A DNA stretch of 64,000 nucleotides from Acrocarpospora corrugata (GCF_009687845.1 NZ_BLAD01000036.1:280727-344726); one strand, 5' to 3'; positions 34,884 to 44,559 are shown, counted from the first letter of the stretch. Program-made: numbers and translations. Notes: a model not told the origin generated them from the letters alone.

Positions 34884-37434
34884 GCGTCTCGGCTCGCGCC
34901 AGGACCTCCCTGGCGTGCCGGGCGCCGGCCTCGTTGCCCAAGTTCAGGTAGATGTCCAGGGCCCGCCTGGCGGGCTCCCGCGCCTCCTCCCTGCGGTCGG
35001 CGCGCAGCAGGATCTCGGCCTCCCCGCCGAGGCTGCGCGCCTGCCACCACCGGTCCCCCAGCTCCTCGAAGTCCTGTACGGCCCGGCGCACCGCCGCCAC
35101 CGCCTCCGGCACCCGGCCCAGCCGTTCCAGCGCCCGGCCCTCGGAGATCTCGGTCCGGGCCACGCCCCACGAGTCGCCCAGCCGGGTCAGCATCTCCTTG
35201 GCGTCGCGGACGTTGGCGTACTCGGTGAGCCGGTTCTGCGGGTCGCCGATCTCGCCGGCCGCGCGCAGGCTGCGGGCCTGCTCCCACTCCTCCTGCCGCT
35301 CCTGGAACGACTTGATCGCGAAGCGGAGGGCGTTGCCGGCCAGGATGTACTGCCGTTCCGCGGCCAGGTCCTCGCCCGCCGCCAGCAGCGAGCGCGCCCT
35401 GGCGGCCAGCACCTCGCCGAGGGCGCGCTGGGTCTGGGCCTCGGAGTAGCGGTTGGCGTCGGCCTGGAAGGTGGCCAGGGATTCCTCCAGCAGGGCGGCG
35501 GCCTCGCCGTAGCCGCCCTGGGCGAGGCGGAGTTCGGCGAGGTTGCGCTGGGTGCGCGCGGTCCACCAGCGGTCGCCCTCGGCCTTGAAGGCGTCGATCG
35601 ACTCGACCAGGTGGTCCTGGCCGCGGTCCAAGTGCCCGGTGCCGAACAGGGTCATGCCGATGGCGCGCATGGCGCGGGCCGCCCACCAGTGTTCACCCTG
35701 GCCGGACAGCAGGACCAGGGCCCGGCGCGCGTCGTCGAGCGCGCCCTCGGGGCGGCCGAGGCCGCCTGCCACGGCCGAGCGTTCCAGCAGGGCGATGCCG
35801 ACCGCGCGGGGGTCGCCCATCCGCCCGGCGGCCTCGTAGAGGATGTCGGCGACCTCCTCCCAGTCCGACCAGTACGCCCGGAGCGAGTGACAGAGCGAGC
35901 AGAAGGCCCGGCCCATGCCCCAGGCCAGGTCCCACATCCCCTCGTTCCTGGCCTGGTGGATGGCGGCGAGCAGGGCCATCCGCTCGGAGGTGAACCAGGC
36001 GGCGGAGCTGATCTCGCGGCGGGTGTGGTCCAGGCGCGGCCAGGTGATCTCGATGGGGGTGATCGTGTCGGGGGTGCTCCGGCGCGGGGCCCTGGAGGTC
36101 CAGTCCTGGGGCCAGCGGGCGGTGGCGGCGGCTTCGGCGCGGCGGCGGAAGCCGTACAGGACGCGTTCGATGGCGGCGCGGCGCTGGTCGGCGTCCAGGC
36201 GCTGCTCGCGGGCGAACAGGCGGACCAGGTCGTGCAGGCGGTAGCGCATGCCGCCGGTGGGGTCGTGGCCGGTGCATTCGGCCAGCTGGCTGGTGACCAG
36301 CGTCTCCAGCTGGTCGGCGCCGTCGGTCTCGGAGGTGTCGAGCAAGTCGCCGGCCACCCATTCCTGCACGTCGGGGGCGGTCAGCTGGGCGAGCAGCCGG
36401 AGCAGGCGGCGCTGCAGGTCGGTGCACTCCTCGTAGCTGAGGTGCAGGCTGGCGCGGACGCTGCCGTCCAGCTGGCGGCCGATCTCCAGCTGGTCTAGGC
36501 GGCGGCGTTCGTCCTCCAGGCGGTGCGCCAGGTCCCGCAGCGACCAGTGCGGGCGGGTGGCGAGTCGGCCGCCGCAGATGCTGATGGCCAGCGGGAGCCG
36601 GTCGCAGAGGCGGACGATCGTCTGGGCGGACTCCAGGTCGGCGACCACCCGGTCCCCGCCCGCCAGCCGGGCCAGCAGTTCGACGCCCTGGGCCTCGGTG
36701 AAGACGTGCAGCTGGGTGTCGTAGGTGTTGCGGAGCAGCAGCGGCTTGCGGGAGGTGACGATCACCGCGCACGTGGACTCGGTCGGGATGAGGTCCCTGA
36801 CCTGATCCCCATCCCCAGCGTTGTCCAGAAATATCAGCAGACGGCGGTCCTTGGTCCAGGTCCACCAGAGTTTCTGCAGCTCGCGCAGGCCGCCGGGGTC
36901 GGTGGTCAGCCGGACGCCGAGTGAGCGCAGGAACCCGACCAGGACCTCCTCGGGGCGGACCACGTCGTCGCCGCCGCGCAGGTCGAAGTAGAGCTGCCCG
37001 TCCGGGAAGGCGTCGATCACGTCGTGCCCGAACCGGGCGGCCAGCGCGGACTTGCCCACCCCGCCCTGGCCGTAGATGGACACCACGAAAGGGGAGTCCC
37101 CCGCCCTGGCGTCGAACCGGTCACGCAGGTCGGCGAGGGCGTCGCCGCGGCCGGTGAAGTGGGCGATGACCGGCGGCAGCTCGGCCGCGACCGGGCCGCC
37201 GGCCGGGCCGATGCCGGGGCGGCGCTTGGCGGGCACGGCGGTGGCCCAGGCCAGCACCCCGGCCAGCAGCGCGGCGGCGCCGGTGACGCCGAGGCTCACC
37301 GCCACCGGCAGGTCCCAGATGTTGGTGGCGGCGGCCAGCGCACTGGCCACCGCGGCGACCGCCCCGATCGCGGCCGGTGCGGCCAGCGCCCGTCGTCCGG
37401 AGGGCTGCTCGTCGGGCGGGGACGGTACGGACAT
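34864..37434 (-). CDS. Membrane-anchored STAND (NB-ARC) ATPase with TPR repeats
   Basis: 856 residues. Two membrane helices at about 18-40 and 43-66, then NB-ARC: Walker A GQGGVGKSA with Lys128, Walker B LLIFLDNAG, VIVTSRKPLLLR, RLPLAISICGGRL, LHDLVRLFAREQ. From ~480 on are TPR-like repeats with recurring GDRWWxAR and RxLAE motifs. No effector or DNA-binding domain seen, so the anchor itself, or a partner such as the convergent 34017 protein, may pass the signal. Such ATPases act as switches in regulation or in phage-sensing immunity; which applies here is open. Confidence 0.87.
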   Translation of the reverse strand: MSVPSPPDEQPSGRRALAAPAAIGAVAAVASALAAATNIWDLPVAVSLGVTGAAALLAGVLAWATAVPAKRRPGIGPAGGPVAAELPPVIAHFTGRGDALADLRDRFDARAGDSPFVVSIYGQGGVGKSALAARFGHDVIDAFPDGQLYFDLRGGDDVVRPEEVLVGFLRSLGVRLTTDPGGLRELQKLWWTWTKDRRLLIFLDNAGDGDQVRDLIPTESTCAVIVTSRKPLLLRNTYDTQLHVFTEAQGVELLARLAGGDRVVADLESAQTIVRLCDRLPLAISICGGRLATRPHWSLRDLAHRLEDERRRLDQLEIGRQLDGSVRASLHLSYEECTDLQRRLLRLLAQLTAPDVQEWVAGDLLDTSETDGADQLETLVTSQLAECTGHDPTGGMRYRLHDLVRLFAREQRLDADQRRAAIERVLYGFRRRAEAAATARWPQDWTSRAPRRSTPDTITPIEITWPRLDHTRREISSAAWFTSERMALLAAIHQARNEGMWDLAWGMGRAFCSLCHSLRAYWSDWEEVADILYEAAGRMGDPRAVGIALLERSAVAGGLGRPEGALDDARRALVLLSGQGEHWWAARAMRAIGMTLFGTGHLDRGQDHLVESIDAFKAEGDRWWTARTQRNLAELRLAQGGYGEAAALLEESLATFQADANRYSEAQTQRALGEVLAARARSLLAAGEDLAAERQYILAGNALRFAIKSFQERQEEWEQARSLRAAGEIGDPQNRLTEYANVRDAKEMLTRLGDSWGVARTEISEGRALERLGRVPEAVAAVRRAVQDFEELGDRWWQARSLGGEAEILLRADRREEAREPARRALDIYLNLGNEAGARHAREVLARAETPRPPSH

Positions 37435-37568
37435 CCGTGTCCTCAGGGTGTCAGGGAGCCTGGCAAAGAGGATTCAAGCACGTCTGCCCGAATGGCAGCG
37501 TTCCAGAAGACAAATGGCCGTAATGTATCCCATCGCGACTTAATCTCACCTGGCTTTCGGAGGCGATA

Positions 37569-38768
37569 GTGCGACCGGCCCACCGGTTGTTGATGACGGC
37601 GTTGATGCTGGCAGCGGCCTTGATGTCGACTTCGGTGCCGATGTCGCCCGCGCGGGCGGCCTCGGGACAGCACCTGGTCGGGACCTGGACCGCGCCCAGC
37701 GACCGGCTGCCGACCGCGATCGGCGACCAGACGATCCGGATGGTGGTCCGCACCAGCATCGGCGGCAGCGGCTTACGCATCCGGCTGTCCAACGTCTTCG
37801 GCCGTACCTCGGTCACCTTCCACGGCGTCTACCTGGGGTTACAGGCGTACGGGGCGGAGCTGGTGAGCAAGTCCAACCGGCCGGTCACCTTCAACGGGAA
37901 GAAGGCGATCAGGCTCAAGCCGGGGCAGGCGGTCTGGAGCGACCCGGTGGTCAAGAAGATCTCGCCGCGGCAGAGCGTCGTGGTGAGCATGTACGTGCCC
38001 AGCAACCTGGCGCAGGTGACGGGCCACGAACGGGCCTACACCACCACGTTCCTCTCCGACCCCGGCGACTACGCGAAGGGCGAGTCGGCCGACAAGTTCA
38101 CCTACACCAGCACCCAGTGGTACTTCCTGGACCGGGTGGCGGTGACCACGGCGAAGTCGGTGCGGTCGGTGGTCGCGCTGGGCGACTCGCTGACCGACGG
38201 CGCGGGGCAGGAGATCGACGCGAACCGGCGGTGGACCGACTATCTGAACCATCGGATCTCGGCGCTGCCGGCCGCCAAGCGGGTTTCGGTGCTCAACGCG
38301 GGCATGGCGGGCAACCGGGTGCTGCACACGGGGGTCGGGCCGAGCGCGCTCAGCCGGTTCCACCGGGACGTGCTCTCCCAGCCGGGGGTGAAGACGGTCG
38401 TGGTGTTCTGCGGCATCAACGACATCTCCAAGGGCGAGGTGACCTCGGCCAAGGCGCTGGTCGACGCGTACAAGAAGATGATCAAGCTGGCGCACGCCAG
38501 GAAGCTGCGGATCCTGGGCGGCACGCTGACGCCGTTCGCCGGATACCAGAGCTGGACGCCGGAGCGGGAGGCGATCCGGCAGCAGGTGAACCGCTGGATC
38601 AGGACCAGCAGGGCGTTCGACGGGGTGCTCGACTTCGACAAGGCGCTGCGCGACACCGAGATGCCCGACCAGCTGCGCGCCGCCTACGACCACGGCGACC
38701 ATCTGCACCTCAGCGACGCCGGGCGGCGCAAGCTGGCCTACACCGTCTCACTGAAGCAGATCCTCTGA
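37569..38768 (+). CDS. Secreted SGNH/GDSL hydrolase
   Basis: 399 residues. Signal peptide ending ARA, an N-terminal beta-sandwich, then SGNH hydrolase: nucleophile in VVALGDSLTDG, Gly in GNRVLH, Asn in CGINDI, and Asp/His in DHLHLSDAG. Esterase acting outside the cell, likely on acylated polysaccharide or lipid. GTG start with GGAGG 5 bases ahead. Confidence 0.92.
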   Translation: MRPAHRLLMTALMLAAALMSTSVPMSPARAASGQHLVGTWTAPSDRLPTAIGDQTIRMVVRTSIGGSGLRIRLSNVFGRTSVTFHGVYLGLQAYGAELVSKSNRPVTFNGKKAIRLKPGQAVWSDPVVKKISPRQSVVVSMYVPSNLAQVTGHERAYTTTFLSDPGDYAKGESADKFTYTSTQWYFLDRVAVTTAKSVRSVVALGDSLTDGAGQEIDANRRWTDYLNHRISALPAAKRVSVLNAGMAGNRVLHTGVGPSALSRFHRDVLSQPGVKTVVVFCGINDISKGEVTSAKALVDAYKKMIKLAHARKLRILGGTLTPFAGYQSWTPEREAIRQQVNRWIRTSRAFDGVLDFDKALRDTEMPDQLRAAYDHGDHLHLSDAGRRKLAYTVSLKQIL

Positions 38769-38823
38769 CGGTTCACTTCCCGGCCACCTGAAGGTCAGCA
38801 ACGCGTCACGACATTTCGGGACG

Positions 38824-40365
38824 ATGCAGGTCATGCGCATCCTCGCCGCCACCAGTGGGCTGATCTTAACCACCACGTTGCTGTCCGTGCCCGCCCAGGC
38901 CACGACCCACGGCATCGAACTGAAGTTCCTCGGCCGTTTCGCCACCGGCGCCGTCGGCGTCGGCGCGTCCGAGATCACCGCGTACGACCCGGTCACCCGC
39001 CGCGTCTTCGTGGTGAACGCGCAGGACGGCACGGTCGACGTGCTGGACATCCGCGACCCGCGGCGCCCGAAGAAGGTGAACACCCTGGTCACCCCCGGGG
39101 CCAACAGCGTGGCCGTGAAGAAGGGCATCGTGGCCGTGGCCCAGCAGGCGGCGGTGAAGACCGACCCGGGCACTGTGAGCTTCTTCATGGCGTCGACCGG
39201 GCACAAGCTGCGTGAGGCGCGGGTGGGCGCGCTGCCCGACATGGTGACGTTCACCCCGGACGGGGACACAGTGGTGGTGGCCAACGAGGGCGAGCCGTCC
39301 TCGTACTGCGCGGACGGGGTGGACCCAGAAGGCTCGGTCAGCATCGTGAACGTGAAGCGCGGCACGGTGAAGACCGCGAGCTTCCGCGCCTACAACGGCA
39401 AGGAGGACCTGCTCCGGGCCAAGGGCGTGCGGATCTACGGTCCGAACGCGACCGCCGCGCAGGACTTCGAGCCCGAGTACATCGCCACCGACAAGAGCGG
39501 CCGCACCGCCTGGGTCTCGCTCCAGGAGAACAACGCGATCGCGATCGTCGACCTGAAGCACGCCCGGGTCAAGGAGATCGTGCCGCTCGGCCTGAAGGAC
39601 CACTCCAAGCCCGGGGCCGGGATCGACGCGTCCGACAAGGACGGCAAGATCGACATTCGGCCGCGGCCGGTGCTGGGCATGTACCAGCCGGACGCGCTGG
39701 CCTCCTTCGAGTCGCGCGGCCGCACCTACCTGGTGGCCGCCAACGAGGGCGACGCGCGCGAGTACGACTGCTTCGCCGAGGAGGTCCGGGTCGCGGACCT
39801 GACGCTGGCCCGGCTCGACGCCGAGGTGCTCAAGAAGGACGCCGAGCTCGGGCGTCTGACCGTGACCTCGACCTCGCCCAAGAACGCCGCGGGGGACACC
39901 ACCGAGCTGCACGCCCTCGGCGCCCGGTCGATCTCGATCAGGTCCGCCGCCGGGGCGCTGGTGTGGGACTCGGGCGACCAGCTGGAGAAGCTGGTCGCGC
40001 GGAAGCTGCCGGCCCAGTTCAACGCCGACCAGGAGAACGACAGCTTCGACAGCCGCAGCGACAACAAGGGCCCCGAGCCGGAGGGCGTCGCGATCGGCAC
40101 CGTCAAGGGCAGGACGTACGCGTTCGCCGGTCTTGAGCGGGTCGGCGGCATCGTCGCCTACGACCTCGGCAACCCGAGCCGGCCGAGCCTGGCCGGCTAC
40201 GTGAGCAGCCGCGACTTCACCGGCGACGTCGAGGCGGGCACCGCCGGCGACGTCGGCCCCGAGGGTGTGCTGTTCATCCCCGCCGCGCAGAGCCCGACCT
40301 TCCGGCCGCTGCTGGTGGTCGGTCACGAGATCAGCGGAACCACGGCCATTTACGAAGTCCGCTGA
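38824..40365 (+). CDS. Secreted choice-of-anchor-I / beta-propeller protein
   Basis: 513 residues. Signal peptide ending AQA, then a phytase-like or surface-layer-type beta-propeller: GASEITAYDPVTRRVFVVNAQDGTVDVLDI, PDGDTVVVANEGEPS, YIATDKSGRTAWVSLQENNAIAIVDL, LVAANEGDARE, GPEGVLFIP. Proteins of this build are often named alkaline phosphatase or choice-of-anchor I; no metal-phosphatase site can be pointed out here. The window's strongest terminator follows the stop at once. Confidence 0.85.
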   Translation: MQVMRILAATSGLILTTTLLSVPAQATTHGIELKFLGRFATGAVGVGASEITAYDPVTRRVFVVNAQDGTVDVLDIRDPRRPKKVNTLVTPGANSVAVKKGIVAVAQQAAVKTDPGTVSFFMASTGHKLREARVGALPDMVTFTPDGDTVVVANEGEPSSYCADGVDPEGSVSIVNVKRGTVKTASFRAYNGKEDLLRAKGVRIYGPNATAAQDFEPEYIATDKSGRTAWVSLQENNAIAIVDLKHARVKEIVPLGLKDHSKPGAGIDASDKDGKIDIRPRPVLGMYQPDALASFESRGRTYLVAANEGDAREYDCFAEEVRVADLTLARLDAEVLKKDAELGRLTVTSTSPKNAAGDTTELHALGARSISIRSAAGALVWDSGDQLEKLVARKLPAQFNADQENDSFDSRSDNKGPEPEGVAIGTVKGRTYAFAGLERVGGIVAYDLGNPSRPSLAGYVSSRDFTGDVEAGTAGDVGPEGVLFIPAAQSPTFRPLLVVGHEISGTTAIYEVR

Positions 40366-40409
40366 AAATAAGTGAACCTGCCCGTCACTGCGGGCAGGTT
40401 CACTTATTT
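40366..40409. terminator. Perfect 19-bp bidirectional terminator
   Basis: AAATAAGTGAACCTGCCCG (40366-40384) pairs fully with 40391-40409 around a 6-base loop. A-rich and T-rich ends make it work from both sides, but the genes on each side read the same way. It ends the beta-propeller gene one base after its stop, and the kinase promoter lies just past it. Confidence 0.93.
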
Positions 40410-40435
40410 GTACGGATCCCAATACGGTATGACGT

Positions 40436-42181
40436 ATGGTCGCACCCCTGACCCCCGAGGACCCCCGCACCCTGGGCGAGTACGCGCTGTCCGGCCGGCT
40501 TGGCGAAGGCGGGCAGGGGGTCGTCTATCTGGGGGAAGCCCCCGACGGGGTGCCTGTCGCCGTGAAAGTCCTGAAAAGCGGCTTCGATCCGAGTGTGCGG
40601 CAGCGGCTGGCCCGCGAACTCGACGCGATCCGCGGCGTCGCCTCGTTCTGCACCGCCCGGGTGATCACCGCCGAGGTGAACGGCCGCGAACCCTACGTGG
40701 TCAGCGAGTTCATCGACGGCCCCTCCCTGCACGAGCGAGTCGCCGCCTCAGGCCCGTTACGCGGCGGCGAACTGGAACGCCTGGCGGTCGGTACGGCTAC
40801 CGCGCTCACCGCCATCCACGGCGCCGGGATCGTGCACCGCGACTTCAAACCCGGGAACGTCCTGCTCGGCCCCGACGGCCCCCGGGTGGTGGACTTCGGC
40901 ATCGCCCGGCAGAGCGAGAGCGCCACCATGACGGCCGGGCCGATCGGCACCCCCGCCTACCTGTCCCCCGAGCAGATCGCCGGACACCAGGCCAGCCCCG
41001 CCTCCGACGTGTTCGCCTGGGGCGCCACCATGGTCTTCGCCGCCACCGGCCGCCCCGCCTTCGGCGCCGACAGCGTCGCCTCGGTCCTGCACCGCATCAT
41101 GACCATCACCCCCGACACCACCGGCGTCCCCGGCCCTCTGCGCGCCATCGTCGACCGCTGCGTCGACAAGGACCCCACCCGCCGCCCCACCTCCCGCGAC
41201 CTGCTCCTCACCCTGGTCGGCTCCACCCCCGACCCCCTCCACGCCGGCGCCGCCGCAGCCCAGCCCGCACCTTCTCCGTCCTCCGGCCAGCAGTCCTGGC
41301 CAGGCCAGGCCCAACCGCCGTGGCCCGGCCAGACGACCCCACCCCCGAACTCCTGGCCCGGCCAGAATCCTTCACCCGGCCAAGCCCCGAACTCCTGGCC
41401 CGGCCAGAACCCATCGCCCGGCCAAGCCCCGAACTCCTGGCCCGGCCAGAACCCATCGCCCGGCCAGCCTCCCAATTCCTGGCCCGGACAGAACCCGTCA
41501 GCCGGCCAGGCCCCGGGCTCCTGGCCGGGGCAGAATCCGGCCGGGGGGCAGCAGTGGGCGACGGGACCGGGCGCGCCGCCGTCCACCTCCCCCTCCGGTT
41601 CCTCCGGCCGAAGCAGCAACCGCGGACTGGTGATCGCCCTGCTCGTCGCGCTGGTCGCGATCGTCGGCACGGCCGTCGTCGTGGTCCCCCGCATCCTCGC
41701 CGGATCCGGCGACTCCACCTGGTCCTCGATCGCCACCGACCAATCGGACGCCCCGACCGAGGACCAAACGGACGACCAGACCGAAGGCTCAGAGGAGCAG
41801 ACCGACGAGCCAACGGAAGAGCAGACCGAGGACCCCACGCCCACCCCCGAGGAGAACAGCGGCACGACCATTCCGGAGGAATACGCCGGGTCCTGGGCCG
41901 GCCGCATCGTGCCCGAACCTGAGGGCGTCATGAGCGAACACGACATCCGCATCGAACTGTCCTCCGGCGAAACCGACGGCAACTGGTACGAGGACGGCTG
42001 CTCGGGCGTCCTGACCGTGGAATCGGTCGAGTCCGACCACGCGGTCTTCCGCCTCCACGACAGCGGCGACTGCGTCCCTGGCAAGGTCACCCTCACCCCC
42101 AACGGGGAACAGCTCAGCTACCAGTGGAACGACGACCTCGGCGTGGTCACCTACAAGGGCGACCTCGCGAAGGAGGGCTGA
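40436..42181 (+). CDS. Receptor-type Ser/Thr protein kinase with WPGQ repeats
   Basis: 581 residues. PknB-like kinase domain ~12-265: GEGGQGVVYLG, Lys in VAVKVL, Asp136 in HRDFKPGNVLL, Asp153 in DFGIA, GTPAYLSPEQ. A Pro/Gln-rich juxtamembrane stretch with five 14-residue NSWPGQNPSPGQAP repeats, one membrane helix 397-421, an acidic T/E/Q/D linker, and an outside domain of ~95 residues with two Cys (DGCSGVL, GDCVPG). Senses something outside and phosphorylates inside. TACGGT lies 6 bases before the ATG and no ribosome site is seen: probably leaderless. Confidence 0.93.
   Translation: MVAPLTPEDPRTLGEYALSGRLGEGGQGVVYLGEAPDGVPVAVKVLKSGFDPSVRQRLARELDAIRGVASFCTARVITAEVNGREPYVVSEFIDGPSLHERVAASGPLRGGELERLAVGTATALTAIHGAGIVHRDFKPGNVLLGPDGPRVVDFGIARQSESATMTAGPIGTPAYLSPEQIAGHQASPASDVFAWGATMVFAATGRPAFGADSVASVLHRIMTITPDTTGVPGPLRAIVDRCVDKDPTRRPTSRDLLLTLVGSTPDPLHAGAAAAQPAPSPSSGQQSWPGQAQPPWPGQTTPPPNSWPGQNPSPGQAPNSWPGQNPSPGQAPNSWPGQNPSPGQPPNSWPGQNPSAGQAPGSWPGQNPAGGQQWATGPGAPPSTSPSGSSGRSSNRGLVIALLVALVAIVGTAVVVVPRILAGSGDSTWSSIATDQSDAPTEDQTDDQTEGSEEQTDEPTEEQTEDPTPTPEENSGTTIPEEYAGSWAGRIVPEPEGVMSEHDIRIELSSGETDGNWYEDGCSGVLTVESVESDHAVFRLHDSGDCVPGKVTLTPNGEQLSYQWNDDLGVVTYKGDLAKEG
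41348..41557 (+). repeat. Five 42-bp tandem repeats in the kinase gene
   Basis: Units start at 41348, 41390, 41432, 41474 and 41516, each opening AACTCCTGGCC or a close variant. They keep frame and encode the 14-residue WPGQ repeats. Degenerate half units precede them (SWPGQAQPPWPGQ). Confidence 0.9.
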
Positions 42182-42197
42182 CCCAGCCCCACCAGCT
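42145..42197 (+). repeat. Direct repeat, copy 1 (kinase 3' end)
   Basis: 53 bases covering the last 12 codons and stop of the kinase gene (VVTYKGDLAKEG) and the bases just after. A copy with about 85% identity is at 44673-44724, on the far side of the STAND gene. Confidence 0.8.
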
Positions 42198-44559
42198 AGT
42201 GGACCGCGAAGACGATCTCCTCCAGCCTGGCGGTCTCCCCGCGCAGTACAGCGTGCGGCAGGTCGTCGCACCATTCCGTCACTAAGCGTGCGGCTTCGTC
42301 CGGTGGCCCCGCGGCGGGGGCGACGGTAATTTCCCCGTCTTCAATGTTTAAGTATGTCCGGGTGGCTTCGATCTCCCCGGACGGCCCGAGGTCTTCGAAC
42401 ATCGCCAGTGCCCGCTCGAAATAGGGGCGCGCCTGCGATACCTCGCCCGTGCCGAGGTACGCGACACCCACCTGCCGGAGGGCCCCAGCCTCTCGACGGG
42501 GGTCGTGGAGCGAGGCGAACAGGGCCGCCGCCTCCTTGGCCCAGTGGACGGCCGACTCGTGATGGCCACGGTTGACGTAGGCCACGCTGAGGTTCAGGAA
42601 GATTGTCGCCTTGGCCGGCCGGTTGTCGGTCTCCTTCGCCGTCTGGAGAGCCGAGCACAGCTGCCAGACGATGTAGGAGGGTGTCGTGGCCGGACGCCAG
42701 TCGAGACTGGCGAGCGCGAGGTTGATACGGGCGAACATGATTTCGTGGGGGCTGCCCAGAAGTTGGAGGAGAGCGATGGCCTTGTCCAGCGTCTCAACAG
42801 CTTCACTGAAACGTTTCTGCATCCGCAGGGCGTCACCCAGGGAGCTCCACGCGTGAGCCTGGCCACGCTGGTCGCCGCGTCTCACGCAGATGGACAGATC
42901 GGCTCGGTGGCATGATTCGGCTTTCTCGTACTCGCCCACGTTGAAGTAGGCCAGACCGAGATTGTGCAGAAAGAGTCCCTCCATGGCAGTCTGTCCGGCC
43001 TGCCTGGCGAGTTCATGAGCGTGCGAGAGGTGAACGACCGCGGCCTCGTAGTGGTGCGCGATGCGGTAGGCGTTACCGAGGTTCGAGGCGGCGTTGGCCT
43101 GCGGTACGCGTCCCAGCCTGGTCGCGGCGTCCAGGGCCAGCGTCTGGGTGGTGATGCCGTCGTCCGCGAGATGGCGGAACTCGAAGTAGCCACTGAGCCG
43201 GGAGGCCAGCAGGTACGACGTCTGCCATCGGCCGCGATCATGCTCGGCGACGACGGCGGCGAGCAGATTGGAGTACTCGGCGTCCAGCCAGGCCACGGCC
43301 TGTTCGCGGGAGCGGAACAGGCTCCCCTTCCCGCCGAGCCAGGTCGCCGCGGAGCCGACGGTTTCCAGGTAGTAGTCCATCAACCGGTCGGCGGCGGCGG
43401 CCCTATCGGGTCCGCTCTCCTGCTCGGCCAGACGTTCGCCGGCGTATTCGCGCATCAGGTCGTGGAAGCGGTATCTCTCGTCCGCCGTACCGTCCTCGAT
43501 CAGGTGCGCGCCGCGCAGCCGGTTCAGGAGTCTGCGGACCCGCGACCCCGTGCGGTCGGCGAGCGTGGCCGCGGCGTCGACCCCCCATTCGCCGCCGGGG
43601 CTGAGCGCCATCAACCGGAACAGTCGCGCCTGTTCCGGGGTGAGGTGCCGGTAGGAAAGGTCGAAGGCCGCCCGGACCGCGATCTCGGTGTCCGCGTCGG
43701 CGTAGGACATCTCCTCCAGCCGGGAGTCGGTGTCGGTCAGATCGGCGACCATCCCGGCCAGCGGCCGGGCCGGGGTGTCGGTCAGCAAGGCGGCGATGAT
43801 CCGCAACGCCAGGGGCAGACCCCCGCACAATCTGGCGATCCCGGCCGCGTCGGCGGGCTGGTCCCTGACGCGGGTGTCGCCGGACCGGAGCATCTCCACG
43901 GCTCGCTGGAGGAGCAGGACCGCGTCCGGGGCGGCCAGGACGTTCAGGTCCAGGCGATGCGCGTCAAACATGCTCAGCATGTGGCGGGAGGTGATGATCG
44001 CCGCGTTGTCACCGTCGGTGGGCAGGAGTGGCCCAGCCTGCCCGTGGGAGGAGGCATTGTCGATCACTACCAGAACACGTCGGCCTTGCCGTGCACGGTC
44101 GGTCAGCACCGAGGCGAACAGCCGGGCCCGATCCCCGGCATCGGGCGGGACACGCTCACCGGGAATGCCCAGGGCGCCGAGCCAGCCACCCAGCACCCGG
44201 CCGGGATCGAGGCGCCTGACGGTGTCGTAGCCCAGAAGGTCGGCGTACAGCACTCCGCCGGGAAACCAGTCCTGGTCCAGGGCCGCGCGGGCGGCTTGGA
44301 CCGCCAGCTCGGTCTTGCCGACTCCGGCCATTCCGACCACGGCCGTCACCGCGGTTGCGTGCGCGTCGGAAGGAGGAGCCAGCCGGGCCAGCAACGTCCG
44401 CAGTTCGGCGTCATGCCCGGTGAAAGCCTTCGATCCTTTCGGCAGGGCGGACATCGCCGGGGTCACCCGGGGCGGCAACTGCACGGTGATATCGCGACCT
44501 TGGACCACCGCAGAGTAGAACTGTCCCCCGGCGATCTCGTTGTGCATCCGGTCGGCCAC
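42196..44559 (-). CDS. STAND (NB-ARC) ATPase with TPR repeats and N-terminal short motif
   Basis: 787 residues. N-terminus MHNEIAGGQFYSAVVQGRDI matches the short NxIxG...VVQxxxI motif that precedes many streptomycete NB-ARC proteins. NB-ARC: GMAGVGKTE with Lys82, VLVVIDNAS, AIITSRHML, GLPLALRIIAALL, FHDLMREYA. From ~400 on are TPR repeats (NLGNAYRIAHHYEAAVVHLSHA, NLGLAYFNVGEYEKAE, SLGDALRMQKRFSEAVE). Start is GTG 44559, with GAGGTGAC placed 7 bases ahead; the GTG one codon earlier is too close to it. The gene sits between two copies of the kinase 3' end and so looks inserted. Confidence 0.88.
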   Translation of the reverse strand: MADRMHNEIAGGQFYSAVVQGRDITVQLPPRVTPAMSALPKGSKAFTGHDAELRTLLARLAPPSDAHATAVTAVVGMAGVGKTELAVQAARAALDQDWFPGGVLYADLLGYDTVRRLDPGRVLGGWLGALGIPGERVPPDAGDRARLFASVLTDRARQGRRVLVVIDNASSHGQAGPLLPTDGDNAAIITSRHMLSMFDAHRLDLNVLAAPDAVLLLQRAVEMLRSGDTRVRDQPADAAGIARLCGGLPLALRIIAALLTDTPARPLAGMVADLTDTDSRLEEMSYADADTEIAVRAAFDLSYRHLTPEQARLFRLMALSPGGEWGVDAAATLADRTGSRVRRLLNRLRGAHLIEDGTADERYRFHDLMREYAGERLAEQESGPDRAAAADRLMDYYLETVGSAATWLGGKGSLFRSREQAVAWLDAEYSNLLAAVVAEHDRGRWQTSYLLASRLSGYFEFRHLADDGITTQTLALDAATRLGRVPQANAASNLGNAYRIAHHYEAAVVHLSHAHELARQAGQTAMEGLFLHNLGLAYFNVGEYEKAESCHRADLSICVRRGDQRGQAHAWSSLGDALRMQKRFSEAVETLDKAIALLQLLGSPHEIMFARINLALASLDWRPATTPSYIVWQLCSALQTAKETDNRPAKATIFLNLSVAYVNRGHHESAVHWAKEAAALFASLHDPRREAGALRQVGVAYLGTGEVSQARPYFERALAMFEDLGPSGEIEATRTYLNIEDGEITVAPAAGPPDEAARLVTEWCDDLPHAVLRGETARLEEIVFAVH

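Noticed and set aside
41348..41557. Repeats in the kinase gene as a CRISPR array
   Set aside because: The units are contiguous, without unique spacers, and keep the reading frame.
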